A stretch of 64,000 bases of DNA, from the NCBI RefSeq assembly GCF_011355085.1, contig NZ_VXCP01000013.1, positions 62,001 through 126,000 on the forward strand, written 5' to 3'. The notes below the pieces were generated by a model. The model was not told where the DNA came from. It saw nothing but the letters and a program-made list of their open reading frames with translations, and made no database searches. The translations under genes and the position numbers were made by a program. The stretch comes from Pseudomonas akapageensis (GTDB lineage Bacteria; Pseudomonadota; Gammaproteobacteria; Pseudomonadales; Pseudomonadaceae). Shown here one piece after another: positions 55,855 to 64,000 of the stretch. Position 1 is the first letter of the stretch; the number at the start of each line of letters is the position of its first letter.

Positions 55855-56019
55855 ATGAGCAAAAAGCCATCACCATGTGGCCCCAACAAGGCCAAATCCA
55901 TCATCGCCCAACCCCTGTTCCGCAGCCGCCAGGAACCATCGAAAAAGGGCAAAGGCAGCTACCGCCGCGAAGCCTTCCACTCGAAAGATTGGGAGGCTTT
56001 TTACTTTTTAGCGGCATGA
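55855..56019 (+). CDS. arfA: Alternative ribosome-rescue factor A
   Basis: A 54-residue basic protein that recruits RF2 to ribosomes stalled on non-stop mRNA when trans-translation fails. The family core is clear: PLFRSRQEPSKKGKGSYRR, then WEAF. Start is ATG 55855 with GGAG ten bases upstream. An intrinsic terminator lies inside the frame (stem 55970-55978 with 55991-55999, then a T tract), before the TGA at 56017, so most transcripts should lack a stop codon. This is the known ArfA control, by which tmRNA activity normally suppresses the protein. The hydrophobic tail FYFLAA would appear only on read-through. Confidence 0.9.
   Translation: MSKKPSPCGPNKAKSIIAQPLFRSRQEPSKKGKGSYRREAFHSKDWEAFYFLAA
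55970..56009 (+). terminator. Intragenic terminator of arfA
   Basis: AAGCCTTCC (55970-55978) pairs with GGGAGGCTT (55991-55999) with one G-U pair, followed at once by TTTTT and after AC by another five T. It falls within codons 39-52 of arfA, ahead of the stop codon, so it should generate non-stop mRNA. Confidence 0.8.
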
Positions 56020-56080
56020 AGCCTGAACCGACGCAGGCATGGTATGGTCTCAACTTGACCTGTAATACCTGGACCCGTGC

Positions 56081-57403
56081 ATGCCTTTTAGACTTTCTCA
56101 TCGTTGGCAGTTACGCCAACTGATCGCTGCCTCCAGCCTCATCCTTCTCGTTGCCTGCGCGGAAAAGCCTACCGCCGCCGACGCCGTGCCGCTTGCACCT
56201 GCCCCAGCCGCTACGCCCGCCCCTGTGGTGCCCAGCACTGCACCCGTGGATACCAGCATCGAAATTCAACCGACCCAGTCTTTCAGTGAATGGCAGGCCG
56301 GCTTTCGTCAGCAGGCCTTGCAGGCCGGCATCACGCCAACCACGTTCGACCACGCCTTCGCCGGCGTAGAGCCGGACATGAGCGTAATCAAGGCCGACCG
56401 CAGCCAGCCGGAGTTCGCCAGGCCCGTATGGGAATACCTCGATGGTGCCCTGTCGCCTACACGCGTGCGCAAGGGCCAGACGCTGCTGACCCAGTACGAC
56501 GACATCCTGCAGCGCATCGAACAGCGCTACGGCGTCGATCGCGGGGCCCTGGTGGCCGTTTGGGGGATGGAGAGCAACTTCGGCCAGTTCCAGGGCGACA
56601 AGTCGGTGATCCGCTCGCTGGCGACCCTGGCCTATGAAGGCCGTCGACCGGCCTTTGCCCAGAGCCAGTTGCTGGCGGCCCTGCAAATCCTGCAGAACGG
56701 TGACATCCAGCCCGAGGCCATGCTTGGCTCCTGGGCTGGTGCGATGGGCCAGACTCAATTCATCCCCACGACCTATAACACCCATGCCGTGGACTTCGAC
56801 GGCGACGGGCGCCGGGACATCTGGAACAGCGCCGCCGATGCCCTGGCGTCGACCGCACACTACTTGCAAAGCTCTGGCTGGCAAACCGGCCAACCCTGGG
56901 GCCTGGAAGTTCAGCTTCCGCAAAACTTCGACTACGCATTGGCCGATGGCAGCATCCGCAAAAGTACGGCCGAATGGCTGCAACTGGGCCTGAAACTGCC
57001 GGCTGGTGCACGCCTGCCGGTCGGCTCCGAGCAACTCTCCGCCGCCCTGCTGCTGCCAGCGGGTTATCGCGGCCCGGCGTTCCTGCTGTTCGACAACTTC
57101 CGCGCCATCTTGAAGTACAACAACTCGTCGTCCTATGCGCTGGGTGTAAGCCTGTTGTCCGAGCGCTTCGGAGGGGCGGGTTACATTCGCGGCGAATGGC
57201 CGAAGGATGATGTGCCGCTCAGCCGCTCCGAGCGCATCGAGCTGCAAAACCTGCTCAGCGCCAACAACTACGACGCGGGCAATCCCGACGGCATTATCGG
57301 CGCCAATACCCGCAAGGCGATCCGCAGCGCCCAGCAGAGCCTCGGCTGGCCGGCGGATGGTTACCCGACTCACAAATTGCTGGAAAGCCTGCGCAATCGC
57401 TGA
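56081..57403 (+). CDS. Lytic murein transglycosylase with peptidoglycan-binding domain, SltB3-like
   Basis: Cleaves peptidoglycan glycan strands with 1,6-anhydro end formation in the periplasm. The 440-residue protein has a signal peptide with lipobox LVAC (Cys26), a Pro/Ala linker, an SLT_2/MltB-type catalytic domain (LVAVWGMESNFG with the catalytic Glu, then AMGQTQFIPTTY and DFDGDGRRDIWNSAADAL) and a C-terminal PG_binding_1 domain (SRSERIELQNLLSANNYDAG in part, DGIIGANTRKAIRS). Place next to lipA matches P. aeruginosa SltB3. It ends at a bidirectional terminator. Confidence 0.9.
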   Translation: MPFRLSHRWQLRQLIAASSLILLVACAEKPTAADAVPLAPAPAATPAPVVPSTAPVDTSIEIQPTQSFSEWQAGFRQQALQAGITPTTFDHAFAGVEPDMSVIKADRSQPEFARPVWEYLDGALSPTRVRKGQTLLTQYDDILQRIEQRYGVDRGALVAVWGMESNFGQFQGDKSVIRSLATLAYEGRRPAFAQSQLLAALQILQNGDIQPEAMLGSWAGAMGQTQFIPTTYNTHAVDFDGDGRRDIWNSAADALASTAHYLQSSGWQTGQPWGLEVQLPQNFDYALADGSIRKSTAEWLQLGLKLPAGARLPVGSEQLSAALLLPAGYRGPAFLLFDNFRAILKYNNSSSYALGVSLLSERFGGAGYIRGEWPKDDVPLSRSERIELQNLLSANNYDAGNPDGIIGANTRKAIRSAQQSLGWPADGYPTHKLLESLRNR

Positions 57404-57421
57404 ACCAGCCAAATCGCAGCC

Positions 57422-57455
57422 AAAAAAAAAGCCGACGGTCACGTCGGCTTTTTTT
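57422..57455. terminator. Bidirectional terminator between the transglycosylase gene and lipA
   Basis: Nine A, stem GCCGACG (57431-57437) with CGTCGGC (57442-57448), and seven T. It serves both convergent genes, ending 11 bases before the lipA stop codon. Confidence 0.92.
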
Positions 57456-57465
57456 GTGGGAAAGA

Positions 57466-58494
57466 TCAGAGCTTGATCTTGGCCTCATGCGCCTGCTGGT
57501 CGGCATGGTACGAGGAACGTACCAGTGGACCGGAAGCGACGTTCTTGAAGCCCATCTTGTAGCCTTCCTCGGCGAACCAGGCGAAGGTGTCCGGGTGCAC
57601 GAAACGTTGCACCGGCAAGTGGCTGCGCGATGGCTGCAGGTACTGGCCCAGGGTCAGCATGTCGATGTTGTGCTCGCGCATGCGCTGCATCACCTCGATG
57701 ACTTCCTCGTCGGTCTCGCCCAGGCCCAGCATCAAGCCGGACTTGGTCGGTACGTGGGGCACCAGTTCCTTGAATTTCTGCAGCAGGGTCAGCGACCACT
57801 GGTAGTCCGAACCCGGACGTGCAGCCTTGTAGAGGCGCGGCACGGTTTCCAGGTTGTGGTTGAAGACATCCGGCGGCTCTTGCGCAGTGATGGCCAGCGC
57901 CACGTCCATGCGGCCACGGTAGTCCGGAACCAGGGTCTCGAGCTGGACACCCGGCGACAGCAGGCGGATTTCCCGCAGGCAGTCGGCAAAGTGCTGGGCA
58001 CCACCGTCACGCAGGTCGTCACGGTCTACCGAGGTGATCACCACGTACTTCAGGCGCAGGTCGGCAATGGCCACGGCGAGGTTCTTCGGCTCATCCACGT
58101 CCAGGGGTTTTGGACGGCCATGACCGACGTCGCAGAACGGGCAGCGACGGGTGCAGATGTCACCCATGATCATGAAGGTCGCGGTACCGCCCGAGAAACA
58201 CTCGCCCAGGTTCGGGCAGGAGGCTTCTTCGCAGACGCTGTGCAGCTTGTGCTTGCGCAGCAGTTGCTTGATACGGTCGACCTCCGGGGAAACCGGGATA
58301 CGCACGCGGATCCAGTCGGGTTTCTTCGGCAGTTCCTCGGTCGGGATGATCTTGACCGGGATACGGGCGACCTTTTCGGCACCACGCAATTTCACGCCTG
58401 CTTCTACCTTCGGACGAGCCGCGCGCTCAGTACCATCGAGCGTCGGGATCACGGTTTGCACGGCGTCTTGCACCGCTTCATGCGCAGTAGTCAT
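57466..58494 (-). CDS. lipA: Lipoyl synthase
   Basis: A radical SAM enzyme that inserts two sulfurs into protein-bound octanoyl chains. The 342-residue protein shows the auxiliary-cluster cysteines in [17 protein letters not shown], the radical SAM motif [13 protein letters not shown], and the C-terminal [13 protein letters not shown] with the Ser ligand. Length fits. It begins two bases after the lipB stop, so the two are translationally linked. Confidence 0.97.
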   Translation of the reverse strand: MTTAHEAVQDAVQTVIPTLDGTERAARPKVEAGVKLRGAEKVARIPVKIIPTEELPKKPDWIRVRIPVSPEVDRIKQLLRKHKLHSVCEEASCPNLGECFSGGTATFMIMGDICTRRCPFCDVGHGRPKPLDVDEPKNLAVAIADLRLKYVVITSVDRDDLRDGGAQHFADCLREIRLLSPGVQLETLVPDYRGRMDVALAITAQEPPDVFNHNLETVPRLYKAARPGSDYQWSLTLLQKFKELVPHVPTKSGLMLGLGETDEEVIEVMQRMREHNIDMLTLGQYLQPSRSHLPVQRFVHPDTFAWFAEEGYKMGFKNVASGPLVRSSYHADQQAHEAKIKL

Positions 58495-58496
58495 AT

Positions 58497-59141
58497 TCAG
58501 TCGATTCCGCCCGTAAGGGTCGTCTGCTCAGCATAGTCGAGGTGTTTGACGAGCTGCGCGCGCAGCCGGGCACTTACCTCGGCAAATTCAATCGGCCCTG
58601 CATGGTCGCGCAACTGGGTCATCGCCAGCCCCGCATAACCACAGGGATTAATCCGCTGAAATGGCGCGAGGTCCATATCAACGTTCAAGGCCAGCCCGTG
58701 GAAAGAGCAGCCATTGCGAATCCGTAAACCGAGGGAGGCGATTTTCGCTCCGTCGACATAGACGCCGGGGGCATCCGCCTTGGCGGCTGCCTCGACGCCG
58801 TAACTGGCCAGCAGGTCGATCAGGCTGCGCTCGATCCGGCTGACCAGATCGCGTACGCCAAAGCCAAGCCTGCGTACATCGAGCAGCAGGTAGGCGACCA
58901 ACTGACCGGGGCCATGATAAGTCACCTGACCGCCACGATCGACCTGAACCACTGGAATGTCACCCGGCAACAGCAGGTGCTCGGCCTTGCCGGCCTGGCC
59001 CTGGGTGAACACAGGTGGATGCTGGACGAGCCAGATTTCATCGGCGGTCTCCGGGCCCCGCTCGTCGGTAAACCGACGCATGGCCTGCCAGACTGGCTCA
59101 TAGGCCATCAGGCCAAGGTCGCGAAAGCCCAGGTTCGGCAT
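58497..59141 (-). CDS. lipB: Octanoyltransferase
   Basis: Moves octanoyl from acyl-carrier protein to lipoyl domains. The 214-residue protein shows [36 protein letters not shown], the catalytic Lys in [12 protein letters not shown] and the catalytic Cys in [15 protein letters not shown]. Its ATG overlaps the DUF493 stop as TAATG, and lipA follows after two bases, giving a DUF493-lipB-lipA operon. Confidence 0.96.
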   Translation of the reverse strand: MPNLGFRDLGLMAYEPVWQAMRRFTDERGPETADEIWLVQHPPVFTQGQAGKAEHLLLPGDIPVVQVDRGGQVTYHGPGQLVAYLLLDVRRLGFGVRDLVSRIERSLIDLLASYGVEAAAKADAPGVYVDGAKIASLGLRIRNGCSFHGLALNVDMDLAPFQRINPCGYAGLAMTQLRDHAGPIEFAEVSARLRAQLVKHLDYAEQTTLTGGID

Positions 59142-59416
59142 TACAGCACCATGTGCACGAAGCCGGTAGCCCGCAGCTCGCTGTTGATGTTGTACAGCTG
59201 GTCCTGGTCGGTGGCGACGATATGCAACTGGATGGTGGTGTACTTGCCATTGGTGCTCTGGCGCTCGTCCACGCGATTATCGTTGATCGTCGCGTGTTTC
59301 CTGACGATCTCGATGATCTTGTCCTTGTTACCCACACCCGTGTCACTGATCACCTTGACCGGGTAATCAACGTTGGGGAATTCGATCTTTGGCGCCTTTA
59401 CTTCGGTATCGGTCAT
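59141..59416 (-). CDS. ybeD: DUF493 (YbeD-like) protein
   Basis: A 91-residue ACT-like small protein of the YbeD family: [40 protein letters not shown] and [20 protein letters not shown] regulatory or RNA-related role is suspected but not settled. It precedes lipB with a one-base overlap and follows dacC by 86 bases, the usual gene order in this cluster. Confidence 0.92.
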   Translation of the reverse strand: MTDTEVKAPKIEFPNVDYPVKVISDTGVGNKDKIIEIVRKHATINDNRVDERQSTNGKYTTIQLHIVATDQDQLYNINSELRATGFVHMVL

Positions 59417-59502
59417 GGCGTAACGGCCTCGTAAGCGTAAGCCGTGGCGACGGGCATGGCCCCGAGCGGGATCTGCGCAGGGCCATGCAGGTGCACACTA
59501 AT

Positions 59503-60663
59503 TCAGTTGAACAAGCCGTAGAAGAATAGACGAATGCTATCCCACACACGGCGCAAGAAACCACCTTCCTCGACGGCATCGAGGGCGATCAGGTCGGCGC
59601 TGTGCACAACCTTGTCATCCAGTTTGACCTCAACTTTACCGATAACGTCACCCTTGGCGATCGGAGCGATCAGTTGCGGATTCATGGTCATGCTAGCAGC
59701 CAGCTTTTTCAATTGGCCTTTAGGCAAAGTCATGGCCAGATCATCGGCCAGACCGGCCTTGACCTGACGCTCGCTACCCTTCCATACCGGCGCCTGGGCA
59801 AGCTCGGTACCCTTCTGATAGAAGGTCTGGGTTTCGAAGAAGCGGAAGCCGTAAGTCAGCAGCTTCTGGGTTTCGGCCGCACGAGCCTGTTCGCTGTTGG
59901 TACCGAATACCACGGCGATCAAACGCATGCCGTCACGCACAGCCGAGGACACCATGCAGTAGCCGGCTTCGTCGGTGTGACCGGTTTTCAGGCCATCGAC
60001 GGTCTTGTCGCGCCACAGCAGCAGGTTGCGGTTAGGCTGCTTGATGCCGTTCCAGAAGAACTCTTTCTGCGAGTAGATCGCGTAGTGCGCCGGATCTTCG
60101 TGAATGATCGCCCGCGCCAGCAGCGACATGTCGTGCGCCGAGGAGTAGTGCTCCGGGTTAGGCAGGCCGGTGGCGTTCATGAAGTGGCTGTTGGACATGC
60201 CGAGATTTTCAGCTGTCTTGTTCATCAGGTCGGCGAAGGCGTCTTCGCTGCCGGCGATATGCTCGGCGACCGCGACACTGGCGTCGTTGCCGGACTGGAT
60301 GATGATGCCGTGCAGCAGGTCGCTGAGGCTGACCTGAGTGCCGACCTTGATGAACATGCGCGAACCGCCCGTACGCCAGGCGTGTTCACTGACGGTGACC
60401 GGATCGTTCTCCCCCACCTGGCCACGACGGATTTCCAGGGTCGCGATGTAGGCAGTCATCAGCTTGGTCAGGCTGGCTGGCGGCAGACGCTGGTCGCCGT
60501 TGTTTTCAACCAGGATTTGGCCGCTCGACGCTTCCATGAGCACATAAGCCTTGGCAGCGAGTTGCGGCGCAGCCGGCATCATTTGCTCTGCCGCCCAGGC
60601 GGCAGGGGTGATCATGAGCGGGATAAGCAGGCTCAGGCGTTTGGCAAAGGTGGTGATGTTCAT
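59503..60663 (-). CDS. dacC: D-alanyl-D-alanine carboxypeptidase, PBP5/6
   Basis: Removes the terminal D-Ala of peptidoglycan pentapeptides in the periplasm. The 386-residue protein has a signal peptide (about 1-24), the active Ser64 in SLTK (64-67), SGN (123-125) and KTG (225-227). A PBP5 C-terminal beta domain leads to an amphipathic anchor helix (RRVWDSIRLFFYGLFN). It lies between rlpA and ybeD in the cell-wall cluster, and a short CCAGGCC/GGCCTGG hairpin (60715-60732) sits in its leader. Confidence 0.95.
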   Translation of the reverse strand: MNITTFAKRLSLLIPLMITPAAWAAEQMMPAAPQLAAKAYVLMEASSGQILVENNGDQRLPPASLTKLMTAYIATLEIRRGQVGENDPVTVSEHAWRTGGSRMFIKVGTQVSLSDLLHGIIIQSGNDASVAVAEHIAGSEDAFADLMNKTAENLGMSNSHFMNATGLPNPEHYSSAHDMSLLARAIIHEDPAHYAIYSQKEFFWNGIKQPNRNLLLWRDKTVDGLKTGHTDEAGYCMVSSAVRDGMRLIAVVFGTNSEQARAAETQKLLTYGFRFFETQTFYQKGTELAQAPVWKGSERQVKAGLADDLAMTLPKGQLKKLAASMTMNPQLIAPIAKGDVIGKVEVKLDDKVVHSADLIALDAVEEGGFLRRVWDSIRLFFYGLFN

Positions 60664-60774
60664 CCGTCTCTCGAAATTGCTAATGGGCTCATGCCCTCGC
60701 GGGCAAAACGTGTTCCAGGCCCTGAGGCCTGGCGGGCAAAACGGCCATTGTACAGCCTGTTTTGATATTGGGGG

Positions 60775-61776
60775 TCAGTCTGCCGTCACTACGCTCGGTT
60801 GGCCGAGGTTGGCCAGACGAACGCTGTTCTGTACTTGTTGCGCTTGCCCCGGATTGTCCATCGGCCCCAACCGGACCCGATGCAGCGTCTGCTGATTGCG
60901 CACGATTGAACTGATGAAGACTGGCGTGTTGACCATCGTGCTCAATTTCGACCGCAACAGCTCGGCAGCGTCCGGGTTGGCGAATGCGCCCACCTGCAGA
61001 TACACACCCGACGCTTGCGCGGAAGGATTGTTCTTTGCGGCGACCGGAACCGGTACGACGGCAGCGGCATGCTGTTGCGGTGGCGGCGTCCATTGCTCGA
61101 CCGTCCCGGTAGACGGCGTCAGTGCCGGCTGCGCCTGGGCGACCTGCGGCTCATTGAGCATCAGCGGTGCCGGACGGCCCCTCTGCGCCCAATATTGCTG
61201 TGGATCGATGCCTTCGACCTTGACCCTGGCCGTGCCGATCTCGGCATAACCGAGCTTCTTGGCTGCGGCATAGGAAAGGTCGATGATGCGATCGGAATAG
61301 AACGGACCGCGGTCGTTGACCCGCAATATCACGCTCTTGTTGTTGTCCAGGTTGGTCACTCGTACATAACTGGGCAAGGGCAGTGTCTTGTGCGCAGCAC
61401 TCATGCCGTACAGGTCATACACCTCGCCGTTGGCCGTGTTCTGCCCGTGAAACTTGGTGCCGTACCAGGATGCCGTCCCCGAAGCGACATAGCTTTTGGA
61501 GTCGCTCATCGGAAAGTAGGTCTTGCCCAGCACCGTATAGGGGTTGGCCTTGTAGGGGCCGGTGTGCTGGGTCGGCACGGCGTCGGGAATGCGCGACACA
61601 TCCACGTCCCACCATGGCGCACCGTCCTTGTGGGCACGGTTGATATCCAGCCCTGGCTTGGCCCGGACCGCCGTACTCTGTTGCGTTGGACGGCTGGTCG
61701 AACAACTGACCACCAGCAAGGTCAGCGCCGCATAGGTCAGCAGCTTCAAAGGTGCGCGACTCGGCAGTGCTCGCAT
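60775..61776 (-). CDS. rlpA: Septal lytic transglycosylase RlpA
   Basis: An outer-membrane lipoprotein that cuts denuded glycan strands at the division site. The 333-residue protein has a signal peptide with lipobox VVSC, a double-psi beta-barrel RlpA domain (GTASWYGTKFHGQNTANGE in part, YDLYGMSAAHKTLPLPSYV, VNDRGPFYSDRIIDLSYAAA), a Pro/Ala-rich linker, and a C-terminal SPOR domain (YLQVGAFANPDAAELLRSKL, RVRLGPM). It overlaps mltB by one base (TAATG). Confidence 0.95.
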   Translation of the reverse strand: MRALPSRAPLKLLTYAALTLLVVSCSTSRPTQQSTAVRAKPGLDINRAHKDGAPWWDVDVSRIPDAVPTQHTGPYKANPYTVLGKTYFPMSDSKSYVASGTASWYGTKFHGQNTANGEVYDLYGMSAAHKTLPLPSYVRVTNLDNNKSVILRVNDRGPFYSDRIIDLSYAAAKKLGYAEIGTARVKVEGIDPQQYWAQRGRPAPLMLNEPQVAQAQPALTPSTGTVEQWTPPPQQHAAAVVPVPVAAKNNPSAQASGVYLQVGAFANPDAAELLRSKLSTMVNTPVFISSIVRNQQTLHRVRLGPMDNPGQAQQVQNSVRLANLGQPSVVTAD

Positions 61777-62786
61777 TATTTGCCACCCCGTGCTTGAACC
61801 AGCATTTCCGACAGTTGATGCACCGCCATAGCGTACATCACGCTGCGGTTATAGCGCGTGATCGCATAAAAGTTCTTAAGGCCGATCCAGTATTCGGGGC
61901 CGAATTCGCCATCGAGCCGGAAAGCGGTGACCGGCAGATCGTCGCGCAGCGCATCATGACTCGACCAGCCCAATGCTCGCAACTGCCCGACCGTCATGAC
62001 CGGCTCGATACCCGGGCTGAGCCCCTCGTCGACACGCTCGCCGCGAACCTGCGCCCGGCTTACCACTCCTTCCCCGGCGACCCAGCCATGGCGCTTGAAA
62101 TAACTGGCGACACTGCCAATGGCATCGTCCGGGTCGTTCCAGATATTGATGTGGCCATCACTGTCGAAATCCACCGCGAACGCCCTGAAACTGCTCGGCA
62201 TGAACTGCGGCAACCCCATTGCCCCGGCGTACGACCCCTTGAGTGTCAGCGGATCGAGCTGCTCTTCACGGGCCAGCAACAGGAACTCACGCAACTCCTT
62301 GCGGAAGAAGTCGGCACGTGGCGGATAATCGAAACCCAGGGTCGACAGTGCATCGATCACCCGGTAGTTGCCGGTGTTGCGGCCAAAGAAGGTTTCCACG
62401 CCGATAATCGAGACGATCACCTGGGCCGGCACGCCATATTCCTGCTCGGCGCGCGCCAGGGCCGCTTCGTGCTGGCGCCAGAAGTCGACACCGCGAGCGA
62501 TGCGTGCGTCGGTGATGAACATGGGGCGGTATTCTTTCCACGGCTTGACCCGCTCGGCCGGGCGCGAAATGGCGTCGAGAATCGACTGCTTGCGCTCGAC
62601 CTCGCGGAACACCCCCATCAATTGCTCTCCAGCGAAGCCATAGTCGCGGGTCATCTCGCCCACGAACGCAGCCACTTGCGGCGAACCTTCATAGTCGCCA
62701 GCCGTCGCCAATTGCGACGCGCCAAGGATGCTTACCAAGCCGACCCATGGAACAGACCGAGTCGCCCAGTGACGCATTGCTTGCAT
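61776..62786 (-). CDS. mltB: Membrane-bound lytic murein transglycosylase B
   Basis: A 336-residue periplasmic transglycosylase. Signal peptide about 1-30 (WVGLVSILGASQLATAG), then the catalytic Glu in VIVSIIGVETFFGRNTG, AGAMGLPQFMPSSFRAFAVD (split in text) and DFDSDGHINIWNDPDDAIGS. ATG 62786 is preferred because GGTGAAG precedes it and the resulting protein starts with a normal signal; a longer frame would run into rodA. It is co-transcribed with rodA and rlpA. Confidence 0.93.
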   Translation of the reverse strand: MQAMRHWATRSVPWVGLVSILGASQLATAGDYEGSPQVAAFVGEMTRDYGFAGEQLMGVFREVERKQSILDAISRPAERVKPWKEYRPMFITDARIARGVDFWRQHEAALARAEQEYGVPAQVIVSIIGVETFFGRNTGNYRVIDALSTLGFDYPPRADFFRKELREFLLLAREEQLDPLTLKGSYAGAMGLPQFMPSSFRAFAVDFDSDGHINIWNDPDDAIGSVASYFKRHGWVAGEGVVSRAQVRGERVDEGLSPGIEPVMTVGQLRALGWSSHDALRDDLPVTAFRLDGEFGPEYWIGLKNFYAITRYNRSVMYAMAVHQLSEMLVQARGGK

Positions 62787-62803
62787 GAAATTCTTCACCT
62801 TAA

Positions 62804-63949
62804 TCAAACCTGTGCAATCCACTTGCGATGGGTATGGATCGACATTAATACCCCGAACGCCGACAGCAGCGTCACCAGCGACGTTCCGCCATAGCTGATG
62901 AAGGGAAGCGGCACCCCCACGACAGGCAGGAGGCCGCTGACCATACCGATATTGACGAAAACATAAACAAAAAACGTCATGGTCAGGCTGCCCGCCAGCA
63001 GCTTGCCAAACAGGGTCTGGGCCTGGGCCGTGATGACCAGGCCGCGTCCGATCAGCAGCAGATAGATCAACAGCAGCGCGCAGATACCCACCAGACCGAA
63101 CTCTTCGCCCATTACGGCAATGATGAAGTCGGTGTGGCTCTCCGGCAGAAAGTCCAGGTGCGACTGCGTCCCGAGCAGCCAGCCCTTGCCGAATACACCG
63201 CCCGAACCGATGGCCGCCTTGGACTGGATAATGTTCCAGCCAGTGCCTAGCGGGTCGCTTTCAGGGTCGAGGAAGGTCAGAATCCGCTGCTTCTGGTAGT
63301 CATGCATGAAGAAGAACCACATGGCCACGGCCACCGGTACTGCCGCCGCAACCACGCTGAGGATCCAGCGCCAGCGCAGGCCGCCCATGAACAACACGAA
63401 CGCACCACCGGCCAGGATCAGCAGCGATGTGCCCAGGTCCGGCTGGCGCACGATCAGGATGAACGGAACACCAATCAACATCAGGCTGATCGCCACATGC
63501 TTGAGATGCGGCGGCAACGAACGCTTGGCCAGATACCAGGCGATGGTTGCCGGCATGATGATCTTCATGAACTCCGAGGGCTGGAAGCGAATCACCCCCG
63601 GAATGTTGATCCAGCGCGTGGCACCCATGGCGTTGTGCCCCATCACGTCCACCACGACCAGCAGGACCACCCCGAACACATAGGCCAGAGGTACCCAACG
63701 GGCCATGAACCGGGGCTCGAACTGGGCAATCACGAACATCGAGACCAGGCCGATGCCAAAGGAGGTGGCCTGCTTGATCAGCAGGTCCCAGTCTTTGCCG
63801 CTGGCCGAATACAGGACGAACAGGCTGCCGGTGGCCAGGGTCAGCAGCAGGATCAGCAAGGGACCATCGATGTGGATGCGCTGCAGAAACGTGGCGCGGC
63901 GACGCATCACGTCCTCGCTGGAGAGCATGCGGTCGAAATTACTCTTCAC
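62804..63949 (-). CDS. rodA: Rod-shape peptidoglycan polymerase RodA
   Basis: A SEDS-family glycosyltransferase that makes peptidoglycan with PBP2 in the elongasome. The 381-residue protein has ten hydrophobic segments. SEDS motifs are HNAMGATRWINIPGVIRFQPSE (split), RQPDLGTSLLI with the catalytic Asp region, FLPESHTDFIIAVMGEEFG and PLPFISYGGTSLV. The start codon is GTG at 63949, and the start overlaps the end of the upstream PBP2 gene. Confidence 0.95.
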   Translation of the reverse strand: MKSNFDRMLSSEDVMRRRATFLQRIHIDGPLLILLLTLATGSLFVLYSASGKDWDLLIKQATSFGIGLVSMFVIAQFEPRFMARWVPLAYVFGVVLLVVVDVMGHNAMGATRWINIPGVIRFQPSEFMKIIMPATIAWYLAKRSLPPHLKHVAISLMLIGVPFILIVRQPDLGTSLLILAGGAFVLFMGGLRWRWILSVVAAAVPVAVAMWFFFMHDYQKQRILTFLDPESDPLGTGWNIIQSKAAIGSGGVFGKGWLLGTQSHLDFLPESHTDFIIAVMGEEFGLVGICALLLIYLLLIGRGLVITAQAQTLFGKLLAGSLTMTFFVYVFVNIGMVSGLLPVVGVPLPFISYGGTSLVTLLSAFGVLMSIHTHRKWIAQV

Positions 63950-63998
63950 GGGCGGGGGCCTCCGCTATTGGAGCGCTGGAATATTCCGGCTTCAGATG
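63939..63998 (-). CDS. mrdA: C-terminal end of the penicillin-binding protein 2 gene, truncated by window edge
   Basis: In the minus strand a frame reading HLKPEYSSAPIAEAPAREE reaches TAA at 63939, overlapping the rodA start by 11 bases. In pseudomonads the PBP2 gene stands directly upstream of rodA, so this is most likely its low-complexity tail. The stretch is too short to prove by motif; one other frame is open to a TGA at 63946. Confidence 0.5.
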   Translation of the reverse strand, partial: HLKPEYSSAPIAEAPAREE

Positions 63999-64000
63999 GC

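Overview
The window is a Pseudomonas chromosome of the fluorescens/putida type. Reasons: GC-rich codon use throughout; Pseudomonas-style REP palindromes between genes; a LadS hybrid kinase; and the pseudomonad order ladS, thiD, thiE, hemL, miaB, ybeZ, ybeY, corC, lnt, leuS, lptE, holA, lytic transglycosylase, lipA, lipB, dacC, rlpA, mltB, rodA. All assignments come from reading sequence and recalled family motifs; no database search was run.

Bases 1-15,700 form a catabolic accessory region bounded on the left by the end of trmA. Module one turns hydroaromatic acids into protocatechuate: type II dehydroquinase (aroQ), a quinate/shikimate-dehydrogenase-like AroE, a TetR regulator, QuiC dehydroshikimate dehydratase and an MFS transporter. 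A near-identical 22-bp sequence precedes both aroQ and quiC. Module two holds a DMT-family transporter, a TIM-barrel protein whose four putative metal ligands fall at almost the same residue numbers as those of QuiC, an IclR regulator and a ketosteroid-dehydrogenase-like flavoprotein. A second shared motif precedes the TIM-barrel and flavoprotein genes. After an AT-richer gap with an aldo/keto reductase remnant and an orphan beta-propeller gene come pcaHG, which open the protocatechuate ring. The region therefore reads as quinate/shikimate to dehydroshikimate to protocatechuate to beta-carboxymuconate, plus an uncharacterised side module that may feed the same ring.

Bases 15,700-33,900 are housekeeping and poorly characterised genes: zinc metallopeptidase, tesB and a HAD phosphatase, GNAT, deacetylase-like protein, BaiN-like flavoprotein, rhlE helicase, yedA-like transporter, exonuclease, NYN protein, YciC-like membrane protein, EEP phosphatase, hrpB, small lipoprotein, fieF, an Lrp regulator and a DUF2788 protein. 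Features of note are a cluster of DnaA boxes around the BaiN-like gene, a structured putative non-coding RNA with its own terminator near 32.7-32.95 kb, and a 145-bp inverted-repeat element that supplies the stop codons of both flanking genes.

Bases 33,900-64,000 are conserved core: rluE, amn, aidB-like and ladS on the minus strand; thiamine and tetrapyrrole genes; the miaB-ybeZ-ybeY-corC-lnt block; leuS-lptE-holA; a very short arfA gene (54 codons) with a terminator inside its reading frame; and the lipoate and cell-wall cluster ending in rodA and the tail of the PBP2 gene. I saw no rRNA, tRNA, CRISPR array, prophage or intact insertion sequence.
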